A stretch of DNA of 59,958 bases from Actinomycetota bacterium (GCA_016870975.1 VGAE01000008.1:1-59958); one strand, 5' to 3'. Shown: positions 7,815 to 20,316, counted from the first letter of the stretch. Notes: a model not told the origin generated them from the sequence alone. Made by a program: numbers and translations.

Positions 7815-9322
7815 TACTTCTCACCTCCGACAGCCGGTAATGGATCTGCCATTCCCGCCTTTATAATTGTCGCCTTCGCGGCTGGATTAATTACATCTAA
7901 CGCTGGCTTTGGATAGAAACCAAGGCCAATAATCAGAGTAATTATTGGTGCGATTGCGATTAGTTCGCGGCGATTTAAATCTGGCAGACCTGCGTTGCCG
8001 TCAGCAACTGGTCCATGTAGCGCCCTTTGTACCGGAATAAGAATGTATAGCGCGGCAAGAATAATTCCTACTGTTCCAATGGTTGCGGCGACTGGATATC
8101 GCGTATAAGTACCAACGAGAACTAGAAATTCACTTACAAAACTGGAGAGTCCAGGAAGAGCTAATGAAGACATGCCAGCGATAAAGAAGGACCAGGCAAG
8201 TATTGGCGTCACACGTTGCAAGCCTCCGAAATCTGCAATTGTGGAAGAGCGACGCCGCGAAATCATCCAGCCAGCTGTCATAAATAGCGCCGCTGTGGAA
8301 AAGCCATGGTTCAACATATAGAGCGTTGCTCCAGAATTTCCTTGGGTAGTCATCGCGAAGATTCCCATGGTGATAAATCCGAAGTGGGAGATTGAGGTAA
8401 AGGCAATTAACCCTTTGATGTCTCGTTGTCCAATTGCAAGGATGGCGCCGTAAATTATGCTGATTACTGAAAGCGTAATGATTAACGGAGTGAAAGTCTT
8501 TGCGACATCAGGGAAAAGTTCTACGCAATAACGGATCATTCCAAAGGTTCCGACTTTATCTAGTACGCCTAAGAGAAGTATCGAAGTCCCCGGAGTTGCC
8601 GACTTTGCGGCATCTGGCAACCAAGTATGAAGCGGCCAGAGCGGTGCTTTAATGGCAAAGGCGATAAAGAATCCGAGGAATAAGAAATTCTCAGTTAAAT
8701 TATCAATCTGCAGCATTCCTAACGCTCCGATATCGAAAGTTCGTCCAATCTGGTTACTAGAAATCACGTAGAGACCGATAATTGAAGCCAACATCAATAG
8801 CCCGCCAAAAAGACTATAGAGAAGGAATTTCACCGCCGCAGCTTGTCGCGCTCCGGTTCCAAAACCACCAATTAAGAAATAGACCGGAACCAACATAGCT
8901 TCGAAGAGAATATAGAAGAGGAAGAGATCGGTTGCGGCAAAGACTCCGATCATCATCGTCTCTAAAACGAGAACTAATACGTAGAAAGTCTTGACGCTAA
9001 AGCGGCCACCTTCGGATTCATACCAACCAGCTACTAAAACAACCGGCACCAAGATTGTCGATAACAAAATAAGAGTTAACGAGATTCCATCAATACCCAG
9101 TCGGAAATTAATACCGAGCGCTGGAATCCACGAGTAACTTTCAACAAACTGGAATCCGGGGCGATCTATTTCAAAGTTAAGCGCTAATAATACGGTGGCT
9201 GCCAGAGTAATAAGTGAAGAACCTAGAGCAATTCTCTTGATTGATTCGATTTGACCCTGTTTTAAACTGGTAAGAAGTAAGGCGCCTAATAATGGAAGCG
9301 CCGCGATAATTGAAAGTGTCAT
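7814..9322 (-). CDS. nuoM: NADH-quinone oxidoreductase subunit M
   Basis: Antiporter-like membrane subunit of complex I, 502 residues from the chosen start. It carries the conserved Glu helix (LFYILFEAMLVPVYFLIGG) and the APLWPLHTWLPDA motif. I chose ATG 9322, five codons inside the longest frame. There it overlaps the nuoL stop as ATGA and has GGTGGTGA just upstream; the longer frame would overlap nuoL by 19 bases. Confidence 0.95.
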   Translation of the reverse strand: MTLSIIAALPLLGALLLTSLKQGQIESIKRIALGSSLITLAATVLLALNFEIDRPGFQFVESYSWIPALGINFRLGIDGISLTLILLSTILVPVVLVAGWYESEGGRFSVKTFYVLVLVLETMMIGVFAATDLFLFYILFEAMLVPVYFLIGGFGTGARQAAAVKFLLYSLFGGLLMLASIIGLYVISSNQIGRTFDIGALGMLQIDNLTENFLFLGFFIAFAIKAPLWPLHTWLPDAAKSATPGTSILLLGVLDKVGTFGMIRYCVELFPDVAKTFTPLIITLSVISIIYGAILAIGQRDIKGLIAFTSISHFGFITMGIFAMTTQGNSGATLYMLNHGFSTAALFMTAGWMISRRRSSTIADFGGLQRVTPILAWSFFIAGMSSLALPGLSSFVSEFLVLVGTYTRYPVAATIGTVGIILAALYILIPVQRALHGPVADGNAGLPDLNRRELIAIAPIITLIIGLGFYPKPALDVINPAAKATIIKAGMADPLPAVGGEK

Positions 9323-11208
9323 ATCGTCACCACCCACATTGCGGCGAGGATTACCGCTGCGCCGATAAGAATTAGTAGCGCATAGTTCCTGACATATCCG
9401 GTTTGCAGCTTGCGCAGGCCACGGGCGCTTCCAACCGCAGAGGCGGCAACTCCGCGTACCGCGCCATCAATTACCCGATCATCTGTGGCAACTAGCGCCT
9501 TAGTGACTTCTTGACCAGGACGCATAAACAAGAATTCATTGGCATCATCTTGTAAGAGATCTCGTCTAGCAATTCTCGTCCAGATGCTTACATCAGAAGG
9601 CGCGCTCTCAGATTGTTCTCCGCGGTTCTTAAGTAATGCAATTGATACTCCAATTACAACGGCGGCAATTGCCAGTGCCGTGACAACAATTGGAGGTAGA
9701 AACTCCACATGTTCATGGTGATCTTTATCGACAACCGGAGCCAACCATTTAACAATTGCTTTGCCACTGTAGAGAAGATAACCCGAAGCAACCGAACCGA
9801 TTGCAAGTATTGCCATCGGCGCCCACATTAGGAATGGAGATTCGTGGGGATGAGCATCGCTGGCCCATCGCTTATTTCCGGCAAAGGTAAGGAGCATTAC
9901 TCGTGTCATATAGAAAGCGGTGATAATCGCACCAAGTAGCGCAGAGCCACCAAAGATAACTCCTTGGAGGCCGCCAGCATTAAAAGCAGTCTCAATAATC
10001 TTGTCCTTAGAGTAGAAACCAGCAAAGGGCGGCACTCCGATAATCGCTAGATAACCAAGACCGAATGTAATCGAAGTTATCGGCATAAATTTTGCGAGCC
10101 CGCCATACTTTCGCATATTTACTTCATCATTCATGCCATGCATCACGGAACCAGCGCCCAAGAACATTCCGGCCTTAAAGAATCCGTGAGTTAAAAGGTG
10201 CATGATTGCAAAGGCATATCCAGCTGGGCCGAAGCCAGTAGCAAGAATCATGTAACCGATTTGAGACATCGTTGACGCGGCGAGCACTTTCTTAATATCA
10301 TCTTTTGCAGTACCGATAATTGCACCGAATAAGAGAGTGATAATTCCAATCATCACAACTGCAAGTTGTGCAGTTGGTGCATTATCAAAGATGAAATTAG
10401 ATCTCGTAATTAAATAGACACCGGCCGTAACCATCGTTGCGGCATGGATTAACGCTGAAACTGGAGTTGGACCAGCCATGGCATCGCCCAACCAAGCCTG
10501 TAGCGGAAATTGCGCTGATTTTCCGGCGGCTGCCAGTAAGAGCATCAGGCCCATCGCAGTCAGAGCGGTCTCGCTAGCGCCGCCAACTTTCTCTTCAATA
10601 CCGCTAAATGAAACGCTACCGAAAGTGGCGAAGCCAATCATTATTGCAATCGACAATCCAAAGTCGCCGACTCGATTCATCACAAAGGCTTTCTTGGCAG
10701 CCGTTGCATACTCAGGTTTCTGATTCCAGAAACCAATCAAGAGATAAGAGGCAAGACCAACGCCCTCCCAACCTACATATAGATTTAGATAAGAGTCTCC
10801 GAGCACAAGAAGTAACATCGCCGCGATGAAGAAATTTAAATAAGCGAAGAATCGTCTCTGGTCTCGGTCATGTGACATGTAAGCGATGGAATAGATGTGA
10901 ATCAGGGTTCCGACACCGGTAATAAGTAAGACGAAAGCGATTGATAATTGATCGAGTAGAAGCGAAGCATCGACCTGGAAATCACCCACCGAGATCCAGG
11001 TAAAGAGTTTCTGAGTGACTGCGCGCGCTTCTTCTGGGCGGCTGCACATAGCAAAGAATTCCGTTACCCCAACAAAAAACGCGCTTGCAGAAATCAAGGA
11101 CGCAAATATGTGTCCCCACTTATCAGCTTTTCGACCAAGAAGCATTAAAAGCGCAGAGCTAAAGAGCGGCAGCGCAATCAGATAAACAATATTTGTTGAT
11201 GTATTCAC
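9319..11208 (-). CDS. nuoL: NADH-quinone oxidoreductase subunit L
   Basis: The largest antiporter-like subunit (629 residues), which carries the long lateral helix that braces the membrane arm. Motifs: WEGVGLASYLLIGFW, KSAQFPLQAWLGDAM, GPTPVSALIHAATMVTAGVY. The C-terminal part (about 480-629) holds a soluble stretch and a final transmembrane helix. It overlaps nuoK by one base. Confidence 0.96.
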   Translation of the reverse strand: MNTSTNIVYLIALPLFSSALLMLLGRKADKWGHIFASLISASAFFVGVTEFFAMCSRPEEARAVTQKLFTWISVGDFQVDASLLLDQLSIAFVLLITGVGTLIHIYSIAYMSHDRDQRRFFAYLNFFIAAMLLLVLGDSYLNLYVGWEGVGLASYLLIGFWNQKPEYATAAKKAFVMNRVGDFGLSIAIMIGFATFGSVSFSGIEEKVGGASETALTAMGLMLLLAAAGKSAQFPLQAWLGDAMAGPTPVSALIHAATMVTAGVYLITRSNFIFDNAPTAQLAVVMIGIITLLFGAIIGTAKDDIKKVLAASTMSQIGYMILATGFGPAGYAFAIMHLLTHGFFKAGMFLGAGSVMHGMNDEVNMRKYGGLAKFMPITSITFGLGYLAIIGVPPFAGFYSKDKIIETAFNAGGLQGVIFGGSALLGAIITAFYMTRVMLLTFAGNKRWASDAHPHESPFLMWAPMAILAIGSVASGYLLYSGKAIVKWLAPVVDKDHHEHVEFLPPIVVTALAIAAVVIGVSIALLKNRGEQSESAPSDVSIWTRIARRDLLQDDANEFLFMRPGQEVTKALVATDDRVIDGAVRGVAASAVGSARGLRKLQTGYVRNYALLILIGAAVILAAMWVVTI

Positions 11209-11507
11209 TAGCGACTCAACAGACTTGCATCATCGACTGATGCGGATCGGCGAGATCGATAAATGGTCACAATAATTGCGAGGCCGACTACAACTTCACA
11301 AGCGGCAACAACCATCGTGAAAAATGCCATGACTTGGCCTTGTAGATTTCCGGTCATATTTGCAAAAGTAACGAAAGCTAAATTTGCGGCGTTAAGCATC
11401 AACTCGATACACATAAAGACAACAATCGCGTTTCTTCGCACCACAACGCCGACTGCACCGATTGAAAATAGGATCGCAGATAAATAAAGATAATTTGTGG
11501 GGTTCAC
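11208..11507 (-). CDS. nuoK: NADH-quinone oxidoreductase subunit K
   Basis: A small membrane subunit of 99 residues with three helices and the buried glutamates in [11 protein letters not shown] and [11 protein letters not shown] that form part of the proton path. Length and motif are typical. It overlaps nuoJ by 4 bases (ATGA). Confidence 0.96.
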   Translation of the reverse strand: MNPTNYLYLSAILFSIGAVGVVVRRNAIVVFMCIELMLNAANLAFVTFANMTGNLQGQVMAFFTMVVAACEVVVGLAIIVTIYRSRRSASVDDASLLSR

Positions 11508-12265
11508 TTATCTTCCTCATCTAATTTCGGCAATCCATCAAGGGCATAACGCTTCGTCTCTTGAACATCGCCTCGTTCGGCAAGAACGCTAGGTATTGAG
11601 AGATCGGATGGTTTGCCATCTGGAAGCAGAGCTGGAACATCGACTGCGTTATGACGCGCAAATACACCAGATCCTGGTAATCCCGCCGCGGTTCCAATTG
11701 ATGCGCCGCGGAAGCGAGCGACGGAACGCGCACGTTGCGAAAGTCGAGCTTCGGAACTCTTTGGTGAATGTGCCAGCACCATCGCACCAAGCGCCGCTGT
11801 AATAAGAAGCGCCGAGATTACTTCAAAAGCCCAGACATACTGTCGAAAAATCAAGTTCGCGATTCCCTCGACATTGCCATTTGCATTTGCTGAGGCGAGT
11901 CCAAGTGGTTCCTGGCCAAATTCTGCTCTTGCAATCAAAGAGGTAAGTGCTGCTGCAAAGGCGAGTGAAGTTGTGATGGCCACGCCACGTAGCCCCTTTA
12001 TCGTTTCAACTAATGAATCAGATGAGTCAACTCCAACTAGCATCAAAATAAATAAGAAAAGCATCATTACCGCGCCGGTATAAACGACAATTTGAACGAT
12101 GCCTAGGAATGGCGCATCTTGAGCAATATAGAAAATCGCGAGCGCTATCATCACAAAGGCGAGCAAAATTGCGGAGTAGACTGCTTTCTTTACGAGCAAC
12201 ATTCCAACTGCAGCAAAAACCGTGAGTGGAGCTAACACCCAAAACATTATTGTTTCGTCGGTCAC
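11504..12265 (-). CDS. nuoJ: NADH-quinone oxidoreductase subunit J, with long C-terminal tail
   Basis: A five-helix membrane subunit next to nuoK. The core, residues 1-165, is standard, with the [19 protein letters not shown] helix that forms the pi-bulge region. A hydrophilic tail of about 85 residues follows, rich in Arg, Ser and Asp and ending KLDEEDK. It has no counterpart in E. coli NuoJ (184 residues), although long tails are common in actinobacteria. It overlaps nuoI by 4 bases. Confidence 0.95.
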   Translation of the reverse strand: MTDETIMFWVLAPLTVFAAVGMLLVKKAVYSAILLAFVMIALAIFYIAQDAPFLGIVQIVVYTGAVMMLFLFILMLVGVDSSDSLVETIKGLRGVAITTSLAFAAALTSLIARAEFGQEPLGLASANANGNVEGIANLIFRQYVWAFEVISALLITAALGAMVLAHSPKSSEARLSQRARSVARFRGASIGTAAGLPGSGVFARHNAVDVPALLPDGKPSDLSIPSVLAERGDVQETKRYALDGLPKLDEEDK

Positions 12266-12873
12266 TTAGCCACATCTTGTGATGGATGCGATTCGGTAAC
12301 TTCGCCACGGTAATAGGAATGATGATCAGTTCCTGGGTACATAGGATGTGGTGGGATCAACATGCCTTGGCGAAGTGGCGCCAAAAGATCTTCCTTCTCC
12401 CAAATTAATTTCTCTCTCTTATCATCAGCAATCTCATATTCATTGGTCATAGTGAGCGCTCTAGTTGGGCAAGCCTCGATACAGAGACCACAGAAAATAC
12501 AACGCAGGTAATTGATCTGATAAACCTTGGCATGACGTTCACCCGGTGAAACTTGATTATCTTCAGTGTTGTTCTCACCTTCAACATAAATCGCATCTGC
12601 TGGACAAGCCCAAGCGCATAATTCACAACCGATGCACTTCTCTAGACCATCGGCATACCTATTTAGTTGATGGCGACCATGGAATCTTGGTTGCGTCTCT
12701 GGTTTAATTTCTGGGTACTCAATAGTTAGCGGCTTCTTAAACATCGTGGCAAAGGTGACCCAGAATCCCTTTAATTGTTTGAGGAATGGTGCGCTTTCTT
12801 GGCCGCTTGCTGGAACGCTCTCTGCGTTCGCGCGCTCGATTGCATCAGAGCCTTTTGGTTCTAATTCGCTCAT
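12262..12873 (-). CDS. nuoI: NADH-quinone oxidoreductase subunit I
   Basis: A ferredoxin-like subunit carrying clusters N6a and N6b. Two complete CxxCxxCxxxCP motifs are visible: [12 protein letters not shown] and [12 protein letters not shown]. 203 residues, with a short acidic N-terminal extension and a C-terminal tail beyond the fold. It passes electrons from NuoG to NuoB and overlaps nuoH by 4 bases. Confidence 0.97.
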   Translation of the reverse strand: MSELEPKGSDAIERANAESVPASGQESAPFLKQLKGFWVTFATMFKKPLTIEYPEIKPETQPRFHGRHQLNRYADGLEKCIGCELCAWACPADAIYVEGENNTEDNQVSPGERHAKVYQINYLRCIFCGLCIEACPTRALTMTNEYEIADDKREKLIWEKEDLLAPLRQGMLIPPHPMYPGTDHHSYYRGEVTESHPSQDVAK

Positions 12874-14093
12874 AACTCACCTCTCCTCTGCTTGGGAAGT
12901 TCTGGGACTGGGAAAGATGGTTCTGGCATCTCCGGAACAAATCGCGCTGCTGCTTCAGCTCTTGCCTTGCTGGATTCATAAATAGTGGTAGCCAACATAA
13001 CAAGCACCACAACTGTGATGATGAATCCAGCGAGCATAAATCGTGAAGCTCCCTCTTGAGTCATAAGACGTAAGGTGGCAACGATCAAAATCCAGGCAAT
13101 ATTTACAGGGATAAGAACTTTCCAGCCAAACTTCATAAATTGGTCGTAGCGAAGTCTTGGCAGAGTACCACGTAACCAAACGAAGAGGAAGAAGAAGAGC
13201 GCTACCTTCAAGATAAACCAGATAAATGTGAACCAACCGCCAAGCCAGCTCTCGGTAAATCCAAGACCTGGAGGTGCGGATGGACCACCTAAGAAGAGAG
13301 TTGTTGCGAGAGCTGATACCGCCATTATGTTGACGTATTCAGCTAAGAAAAAGAGTGCGAATTTCAAAGAGGAGTATTCGGTATGGAAACCGCCGACTAA
13401 TTCACCTTCGGCTTCAGCCAAATCAAATGGTGCGCGGTTAGTCTCGCCAATCATAGAAATTACATAAATAACAAAGGATGGGAAGAGCACAACAGCATTC
13501 CACCATTGCGCCTGGGCTTCGACAATCTCACTTGTCGACATTGAGCCCGCATACATAAATACCGCCACAAACGAAAGCCCCATCGCAATCTCATATGAAA
13601 TAACTTGTGCGCTAGAGCGAAGGCCACCAAGTAATGGATAAGTAGAGCCAGATGACCATCCAGCAAGCACAATTCCATAAACGCCTACTGAGGCTGCTGC
13701 CAATATATACAGGACTCCGACAGAAAGATCTGTTAATTGGAATACCGTCTCTTCGCCAAAGAAGATAACTTTTCCAGTCATTGGAATTACCGCAAAGGCT
13801 AAGAAACAGGTTGATGCGCTGATTATTGGCGCCAGAATAAATACGACTTTGTCGGCAGCTTTTGGAATTAAATCCTCTTTTAGCGCGAGCTTCACACCGT
13901 CGGCAAGGCCCTGGACCAAACCAAATGGGCCAACGCGATTCGGGCCAACGCGAAGTTGCATACGGGCCACGATGCGACGTTCGCCCCAAATGGCGAGCAG
14001 AGTAAGTAGAACGCATAAAACGAAGATGAGTAGGGCTTTTACCGCTACTAACCAGATTGGGTCATCAAGTAAGAGGCTGGCGTATTCGGTCAT
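12870..14093 (-). CDS. nuoH: NADH-quinone oxidoreductase subunit H
   Basis: Membrane subunit that forms the quinone chamber with NuoB and NuoD. Eight or more helices; hallmarks are [21 protein letters not shown], the acidic loop [19 protein letters not shown], and [13 protein letters not shown]. 407 residues, with an extra proline-rich C-terminal tail typical of actinobacteria. It overlaps nuoG by 4 bases. Confidence 0.97.
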   Translation of the reverse strand: MTEYASLLLDDPIWLVAVKALLIFVLCVLLTLLAIWGERRIVARMQLRVGPNRVGPFGLVQGLADGVKLALKEDLIPKAADKVVFILAPIISASTCFLAFAVIPMTGKVIFFGEETVFQLTDLSVGVLYILAAASVGVYGIVLAGWSSGSTYPLLGGLRSSAQVISYEIAMGLSFVAVFMYAGSMSTSEIVEAQAQWWNAVVLFPSFVIYVISMIGETNRAPFDLAEAEGELVGGFHTEYSSLKFALFFLAEYVNIMAVSALATTLFLGGPSAPPGLGFTESWLGGWFTFIWFILKVALFFFLFVWLRGTLPRLRYDQFMKFGWKVLIPVNIAWILIVATLRLMTQEGASRFMLAGFIITVVVLVMLATTIYESSKARAEAAARFVPEMPEPSFPVPELPKQRRGEL

Positions 14094-16438
14094 GCCTTCA
14101 CCACCATTACTGGGCCATGCGCAACTCCTAGAGTTGCAATAGTGCGACTATGTTCAGAATTGCGCGGAATCCAAATTGAAGAATCTTCAATATCGCTAAT
14201 TTCGCATGGCAGAGTTATTGCGCCACGTTTTGTTGATACCCGGACGAGATCGCCGGCAACTGCTCCCAATTTCTTGGCGCGTGACTCCGAAATCACGGCA
14301 ATTGATGGATGTGCTGTACCAGCAAGATTGCTCTCACCATCTTGAAGTGATCCGGCATCTAACAAAAGTCGCCATGAAGCAAGCAGTGCTTCCTCGCCAT
14401 TTACCGAAACTTTTCCGGCAGGAAGAGGATGAAATTTGCCGCGCTTATCCCAATTTCCAAGTGACGCAAATTCTTTAGCTGCGGCCGCGACAGTTGGCAG
14501 CTTGATTGGAGTTCCCATTTCATCCGCTAACATCGAAAGTATTCGCAAATCGCTTCGTGTTAAGGAATCTGTGATGGCAGTATCAAAGAATCTAGCTCGA
14601 CCTTCCCAATTTACAAAGGAACCACTCTTTTCAACAACGGCAGCAACTGGGAGTATCACATTTGCAACCTCAGTTAATGCGCTCTTTCGAATCTCTAGTG
14701 ATACAACAAAAGCTTTTGCTAAACCATCAAGGAGATGTGCTGAAATATCAAGCGGATCAACGCCGCCCACCAACAGCGCTTCAATCTCACCGCTATGCAG
14801 CGCATCAAGAATCTCTGAAGTGTCGCGACCCACATTAGAAGGAAGCGAATCAACGCCCCACGCTGTTTGAATATCAACTCGAGCGCTCGCATCCGTCACT
14901 GGTCTTCCTCCAGGAAGAAGATTTCCAATCGCACCTGCTTCGATTGCACCGCGCTCGCCAGCGCGACGTGGAATCCAAGCAAGTTTTGCACCACTTGATT
15001 TTGCAAGAGCGACAGCAGCGGATAAGCCACCGATCGCCTCGCAGAGACGCTCGCCAGCAAGAATTACTGAACGATCTGTAAGTCCAGAGACTTGAGAGAT
15101 CGCGCTAGCTTCGTTTCCAGCAGAACTCTTAATTAATTTCGCATCCAATTTCTCACTACCAAGCGATCTAAATGGGGCGATTGTTGTAATTGAAAGTCCA
15201 CGCTTTCTAACTTGCTTATAGAGGCGCAAGAAGACGATTGGTGACTCTTCTTCTGGCTCAAAGCCAACTAGAAGAACTTGATCAGCGCGATCAATATCGC
15301 GGTAGGTAACTTGGCTTCCGACAACAAAGCTTGCCAAGAAATCGCGCTCCTCTTTACTGGAAATTCGCGAGCGGAAATCGATGTCATTGGTCTCTAGCGC
15401 AACTCGAGCAAATTTCGCATAACCGTACGCGTCTTCCAAAGTTGCTCTACCGCCAACAAGAACTGCGCTTCGATTCGCTTCTAGTCCGGCTGCGGCAACT
15501 TGGAGCGCTTCCGGCCATGATGCTTCGCGCAATTCACCATCTTTATCGCGAACAAGCGGCGTGGCAATTCGATCTTTCTGGGTGACGTATTTGAAGGCCC
15601 AACGACCTTTATCGCAATTCCACTCTTCATTTACTTGAGGGTCATCGCCAGCAAGACGACGTAGCGTCTTTCCGCGACGGACATCGGTTCGCATATCGCA
15701 ACCGGAGGCGCAATGTTCACAAGCAGATGGCGTTGAAACTAAATCAAAGGGGCGAGCGCGGAAACGATAAGAAGCTCCAGTAAGTGCACCAACTGGACAG
15801 ATCTGCACGGTATTTCCAGAGAAATATGATTCAAAAGGATCTTTTTCGTAGATTCCAACTTGTTGTAGCGCACCACGTTCATTAAGAGTTATAAATGGAT
15901 CGCCTGCAATCTGCTCTGAGAAGCGAGTGCACCGCGCACAGAGAATGCAGCGCTCGCGATCGAGAAGTACTTGGGAAGAAATATTGATCGGTTTTTCGAA
16001 AGTTCGCTTGTAGCCCTCATAACGAGATTCACCGCGACCATTGCTCATAGCTTGATTCTGTAGCGGGCACTCGCCACCTTTATCGCAGACCGGACAATCA
16101 AGTGGATGATTTATTAGGAGTAACTCCATAACGCCCTGCTGCGCTTTATCTGCAACAGGCGAAGTTAATTGGGTGTTTACAACCATTCCTAGTTCAACTG
16201 GGATGGTGCAAGATGCCTGTGGTTTTGGAAACTTTCTGCCATTTATCTCAATCTCAACCAGACATTGGCGACACGCGCCTACTGGATCCAAAAGTGGGTG
16301 ATCGCAGAATCTTGGAATTTGAATTCCCAGTCGCTCTGCGGCGCGAATTACTAAAGTGCCTTTAGGGACTGTAACTTCGAATCCATCGATAGTTACGGTG
16401 ATCATCTCGGTCTGAGTTGAGATCTCTTGAGTACTCAT
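14090..16438 (-). CDS. nuoG: NADH-quinone oxidoreductase subunit G
   Basis: The largest peripheral subunit (782 residues). N-terminal 2Fe-2S ferredoxin domain ([15 protein letters not shown]), the HxxxCxxC cluster ([14 protein letters not shown]), a 4Fe-4S site (CILCARC ... CPVGALTG), and a molybdopterin-oxidoreductase-like domain that opens with CEHCASGC, so the extra N7 cluster ligands are present. It relays electrons from NuoE/F to NuoI. It overlaps nuoF by 4 bases. Confidence 0.96.
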   Translation of the reverse strand: MSTQEISTQTEMITVTIDGFEVTVPKGTLVIRAAERLGIQIPRFCDHPLLDPVGACRQCLVEIEINGRKFPKPQASCTIPVELGMVVNTQLTSPVADKAQQGVMELLLINHPLDCPVCDKGGECPLQNQAMSNGRGESRYEGYKRTFEKPINISSQVLLDRERCILCARCTRFSEQIAGDPFITLNERGALQQVGIYEKDPFESYFSGNTVQICPVGALTGASYRFRARPFDLVSTPSACEHCASGCDMRTDVRRGKTLRRLAGDDPQVNEEWNCDKGRWAFKYVTQKDRIATPLVRDKDGELREASWPEALQVAAAGLEANRSAVLVGGRATLEDAYGYAKFARVALETNDIDFRSRISSKEERDFLASFVVGSQVTYRDIDRADQVLLVGFEPEEESPIVFLRLYKQVRKRGLSITTIAPFRSLGSEKLDAKLIKSSAGNEASAISQVSGLTDRSVILAGERLCEAIGGLSAAVALAKSSGAKLAWIPRRAGERGAIEAGAIGNLLPGGRPVTDASARVDIQTAWGVDSLPSNVGRDTSEILDALHSGEIEALLVGGVDPLDISAHLLDGLAKAFVVSLEIRKSALTEVANVILPVAAVVEKSGSFVNWEGRARFFDTAITDSLTRSDLRILSMLADEMGTPIKLPTVAAAAKEFASLGNWDKRGKFHPLPAGKVSVNGEEALLASWRLLLDAGSLQDGESNLAGTAHPSIAVISESRAKKLGAVAGDLVRVSTKRGAITLPCEISDIEDSSIWIPRNSEHSRTIATLGVAHGPVMVVKA

Positions 16439-17742
16439 CGAGTTTCCGCCAGATCAAAGAGAGTCGACTTCGCTGGATCAAATGGACAGCCACCTTGCTT
16501 TAAGTGTTCTAGATATTCATCGCGGAAATATTTAATTGACGAGATGATTGGGCTGGCCGCGCCATCTGCTAGCGCACAGAATGAACGACCAGCAATGTTG
16601 TCACAGAGATCTAATAACTTATCGAGATCTTTAGCTTCACCTTTTCCGCTCTCAAGATCTTGCAGAATTTGAACTAACCACCAAGTTCCTTCACGGCATG
16701 GTGTGCATTTCCCACAGGATTCATGTTTATAAAACTCAGTCCAACGCAAGACTGCGCGAACTACACAGACTGTTTCATCAAATATCTGAAGCGCTTTAGT
16801 TCCAAGTATTGATCCCGCTGCCGCGACGCCTTCATAATCAAGAGGTGTATCTAGATGGGCATCAGTAAATAGTGGTGTCGATGAACCGCCCGGTGTCCAG
16901 AATTTCAATTTATGGCCGTTACGAATTCCGCCCGCCATCTCAATTAATTCGCGGAGCGTGATTCCAAGCGGTGCTTCAAATTGTCCTGGGTTTTTTACAT
17001 GACCAGAGAGCGAATAGAGCGTGAAGCCCTTGCTCTTCTCAGTTCCCATTGCGGCAAACCATTCGACGCCCTTATCAATAATGGCTGGAACGGAGGCAAC
17101 AGATTCCACATTATTTACGACCGTTGGACGCGCATATAAACCAGCAATCGCAGGAAACGGTGGGCGAAGTCTGGGTTGTCCGCGGAAACCTTCGAGTGAA
17201 TCAAGAAGCGCAGTCTCTTCGCCACAAATATAAGCACCAGCTCCCACGTGGAGCACCAGTTCTAAATCAAAGCCTTTGCCAAGAATATTCTTGCCGAGAT
17301 ATCCAGCTTTATATGCCTCATCAATTGCTTGCTGAACGCGTCTAATTACATGCGCAACCTCACCGCGAATATAAATAAAGGCATAGTTAGCACGGATTGC
17401 ATATGAGCCAATAATGATTCCCTCAATTAAGGAGTGAGGATTTGCCATAAGAAGCGGAGTATCTTTACAAGTTCCGGGTTCTGACTCATCGGCATTAACT
17501 ACAAAATAATGTTCTTTATTGTCACCTTGCGGGATAAAACCCCACTTCATTCCAGTTGGGAACCCGGCGCCACCGCGACCGCGGAGCCCAGAGTCTTTTA
17601 CAACTTTGATGACATCATCGGCAGGCATAGCGAGCGCTTTCGCAATTGCCTGATACCCGCCATTGCGTTTATAACCTTGGATGGTGAAGGAATCTTTCTG
17701 GTCCCAGAATGCAGAGAGAACTGGCGTCAATTTTGTCATCAC
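16435..17742 (-). CDS. nuoF: NADH-quinone oxidoreductase subunit F
   Basis: NADH-oxidising subunit holding FMN and cluster N3. The glycine-rich FMN/NADH site ([16 protein letters not shown] near residue 49), the [15 protein letters not shown] stretch and the 4Fe-4S ligands in [14 protein letters not shown] are complete. 435 residues is usual. It overlaps nuoE by 4 bases. Confidence 0.97.
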   Translation of the reverse strand: MMTKLTPVLSAFWDQKDSFTIQGYKRNGGYQAIAKALAMPADDVIKVVKDSGLRGRGGAGFPTGMKWGFIPQGDNKEHYFVVNADESEPGTCKDTPLLMANPHSLIEGIIIGSYAIRANYAFIYIRGEVAHVIRRVQQAIDEAYKAGYLGKNILGKGFDLELVLHVGAGAYICGEETALLDSLEGFRGQPRLRPPFPAIAGLYARPTVVNNVESVASVPAIIDKGVEWFAAMGTEKSKGFTLYSLSGHVKNPGQFEAPLGITLRELIEMAGGIRNGHKLKFWTPGGSSTPLFTDAHLDTPLDYEGVAAAGSILGTKALQIFDETVCVVRAVLRWTEFYKHESCGKCTPCREGTWWLVQILQDLESGKGEAKDLDKLLDLCDNIAGRSFCALADGAASPIISSIKYFRDEYLEHLKQGGCPFDPAKSTLFDLAETR

Positions 17743-18362
17743 TGGCCCTTCGCAATCTTTAGACCAAGCAGCGTCGCTTCACCCGCGGCAACGCCCTCGT
17801 TAGCTTTTCCATCATTTACTCCAGCCAAAACTTCGGAGTTGGCTTTCCAGGTTGGCAATTCATTTGGTCCACGTGTTGGTGGAATTGGCTTACCAGCGCG
17901 ACAAGAATCAACCAGATCCTTTGTTGATTGCACCGTCTGGTTATCGTAAAACTCCCAATTAACCATTACTACTGGCGCATAATCACATGCAGCATTGCAT
18001 TCAATGTGCTCAACTGAAACTTTTCCGTCGCCAGTCACTTCGTCGTTCTCTACGCCCAGATGCTCTTTAATTGCTTCAAATATCGCATCACCACCCATAA
18101 CCGCACAGAGGGTATTTGTGCAGATTCCAACGTGATACTCGCCCACTGGTTTGCGCTTATATTGAGTGTAGAAAGTCGCTACTGCATTAACTTCAGCGGT
18201 CTCAAGTGAGAGTTTCTCCGCGATTACTTCGATTGATTCCGGAGTTACATATCCATCACGAGCTTGCGCAAGATGCAAGAGCGGCATGATTGCCGAGCGA
18301 GATCTTGGATAGCGCTTAATAATAGTTTCAATTAAGGCATCATCTTTACTAGTTAATGGCAT
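17739..18362 (-). CDS. nuoE: NADH-quinone oxidoreductase subunit E
   Basis: Thioredoxin-like 2Fe-2S (N1a) subunit. The four cysteine ligands are seen in CTNTLC and ECNAACDYAP. At 207 residues it is longer than E. coli NuoE (166) because of a C-terminal tail after residue 160, a common actinobacterial feature. It works with NuoF at the tip of the peripheral arm. Confidence 0.96.
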   Translation of the reverse strand: MPLTSKDDALIETIIKRYPRSRSAIMPLLHLAQARDGYVTPESIEVIAEKLSLETAEVNAVATFYTQYKRKPVGEYHVGICTNTLCAVMGGDAIFEAIKEHLGVENDEVTGDGKVSVEHIECNAACDYAPVVMVNWEFYDNQTVQSTKDLVDSCRAGKPIPPTRGPNELPTWKANSEVLAGVNDGKANEGVAAGEATLLGLKIAKGQ

Positions 18363-19690
18363 CAGCGATCCACATCTCCCATCACTGGGTCGATTGATGC
18401 GACGGCTGCTACAACATCTGCGATTAATGATCCTTCACACATCGCTGATGTTGCTTGCAAATTACTAAATGATGGTGTTCTAAAGTGAACTCGATAAGGG
18501 CGCGTTCCGCCATCTGAGACTATTTGTGCTGCTAATTCGCCACGTGGTGATTCAACCGGTGCATAAACCTGGCCGGCTGGCACGCGGAAACCTTCAGTAA
18601 CAATCTTAAAGTGATGAATTAAAGCTTCCATCGACGTTCCCATTATTTGGCGGATGTGCTCAAGTGAATTTCCAAGACCATCACCACCAAGAGAAAGTTG
18701 AGCCGGCCAAGCAATTTTCTTATCTGCAACCATTACTGGCGCGCCATTTAATTTATCCAACTTGTCACATGCTTGTTCAATTATCCGAAGAGATTGTTCT
18801 AGCTCTTGCATACGGATTAAGAATCTTCCATAAACGTCGCAAGTATCTGTGGTGATTACATCAAACTTGTAATCTTGATAACCGCAATATGGCTCAGTCT
18901 TTCTAAGATCCCATGGCATACCAGTTGCGCGTAGTACTGGCCCAGTAACACCTAGAGTGATGCAACCAGCAAGATCTAAGTACCCGACATCTTTGGTTCG
19001 CTTTAACCAGATTGAGTTACCAACTAATAACTTCTCATTATCCTTAAAGTTCTTTCGCAAATCTTTAACGAGCTCGCGAATCTTTGTAACGGTATCGCTC
19101 GGCAGATTCTGGGCCACGCCGCCTGGGCGGATATATGCCATATTCATGCGAAGGCCCGAAACCATTTCGAAGATATCTAGGACTCGTTCACGCTCGCGGA
19201 ATGCGAAGAACATCGGAGTGATAGCGCCAAGCTCTAACGCTCCGGTTCCCAATGCAACCATGTGAGATGAAATGCGATTCAACTCCATCATTAATACGCG
19301 AATCACTGAAGCGCGTTCTGGGACTTGATCAGTGATATTTAAAAGTTTTTCGGTTGCTAAGCAATATGCAGTTTCATTGAATAATGGCGATAGATAATCC
19401 ATTCGCGTCACAAACGTGACGCCCTGGGTCCAGGTTCGATATTCGGTGTTCTTCTCTATGCCAGTGTGTAGATAACCGATTCCACAGCGAAGTTCGGTGA
19501 TGGTCTCGCCTTCAAGTTCCAGCATTAAACGTAGAACGCCATGTGTTGATGGATGTTGTGGACCCATATTGACGACAACGCGCTCTTCTTTCGCGCTTCC
19601 AATATCGCGCGCAACATCATCCCAATCACCGCCGGTAACCGAGTAGATGCGACCTTCAGTTGTCTCCCGAGATGATGCAAAAGTACTCAT
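18362..19690 (-). CDS. nuoD: NADH-quinone oxidoreductase subunit D
   Basis: The 49-kDa-type subunit that forms the quinone pocket with NuoB. The motif [13 protein letters not shown], whose histidine contacts the quinone head group, is intact. As in NiFe-hydrogenase-derived subunits it lacks metal-binding cysteines. 442 residues; not fused to nuoC. Confidence 0.97.
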   Translation of the reverse strand: MSTFASSRETTEGRIYSVTGGDWDDVARDIGSAKEERVVVNMGPQHPSTHGVLRLMLELEGETITELRCGIGYLHTGIEKNTEYRTWTQGVTFVTRMDYLSPLFNETAYCLATEKLLNITDQVPERASVIRVLMMELNRISSHMVALGTGALELGAITPMFFAFRERERVLDIFEMVSGLRMNMAYIRPGGVAQNLPSDTVTKIRELVKDLRKNFKDNEKLLVGNSIWLKRTKDVGYLDLAGCITLGVTGPVLRATGMPWDLRKTEPYCGYQDYKFDVITTDTCDVYGRFLIRMQELEQSLRIIEQACDKLDKLNGAPVMVADKKIAWPAQLSLGGDGLGNSLEHIRQIMGTSMEALIHHFKIVTEGFRVPAGQVYAPVESPRGELAAQIVSDGGTRPYRVHFRTPSFSNLQATSAMCEGSLIADVVAAVASIDPVMGDVDR

Positions 19691-20316
19691 CGATATGACC
19701 TCCGATCATCTGGAGCTGGCACAGTTGCTCCGATGTATTCGACCGGAATTCCACCGAGCGGATAATCCTTACGCTGCGGATGGCCGGGCCAATCATCGGG
19801 CATCAAGATTCGAGTTAGCGCCGGGTGTCCATCAAAAATAATTCCGAACATGTCAAAAGTTTCGCGCTCATGCCAATTGTTTCCAGCCCAAACTTCAACG
19901 AGTGATGGAATATGTGGATCAGTATCTGCAACTGAAACTTCTAATCTAATTCGGCGATTATTTGTCATCGAAAGCAATGGATAAACTGCATGGAGTTCTC
20001 GTCCCAAATCTGTTGGGTAGTGAACACCGCTCACGCCGAGACATACTTCAAATCGCAGTTGATCTCGAAGTATTAACGCAACTTCTACCAACTTTTTGCA
20101 TTTGATATGTAACGTCAATTCACCGCGATCGACAACTACTCGTTCAATGGCATCGTTAAATTCCGGATAAGCACGCTCTAATTGATCAGCAATATCATCG
20201 AAATAAGAGCCATACGGGCGCTGTGACGAATTGGCACTTGCCTGCTGACGTTCCAGTCCGCCGTAACCAGAGGTATCGCCAGTTCCAGCGACGCCGAACA
20301 TTCCTTTTTCGCTCAT
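19687..20316 (-). CDS. nuoC: NADH-quinone oxidoreductase subunit C
   Basis: The 30-kDa-type subunit. The conserved [18 protein letters not shown] motif and the ending [11 protein letters not shown] identify it. 209 residues with an N-terminal low-complexity extension of about 35 residues. It is separate from nuoD, with a 4-base overlap. Confidence 0.97.
   Translation of the reverse strand: MSEKGMFGVAGTGDTSGYGGLERQQASANSSQRPYGSYFDDIADQLERAYPEFNDAIERVVVDRGELTLHIKCKKLVEVALILRDQLRFEVCLGVSGVHYPTDLGRELHAVYPLLSMTNNRRIRLEVSVADTDPHIPSLVEVWAGNNWHERETFDMFGIIFDGHPALTRILMPDDWPGHPQRKDYPLGGIPVEYIGATVPAPDDRRSYR

Noticed and set aside
13612-14016. A 134-residue minus-strand frame inside nuoH
   Set aside because: It is an alternative frame within a well-supported complex I gene and matches no family.
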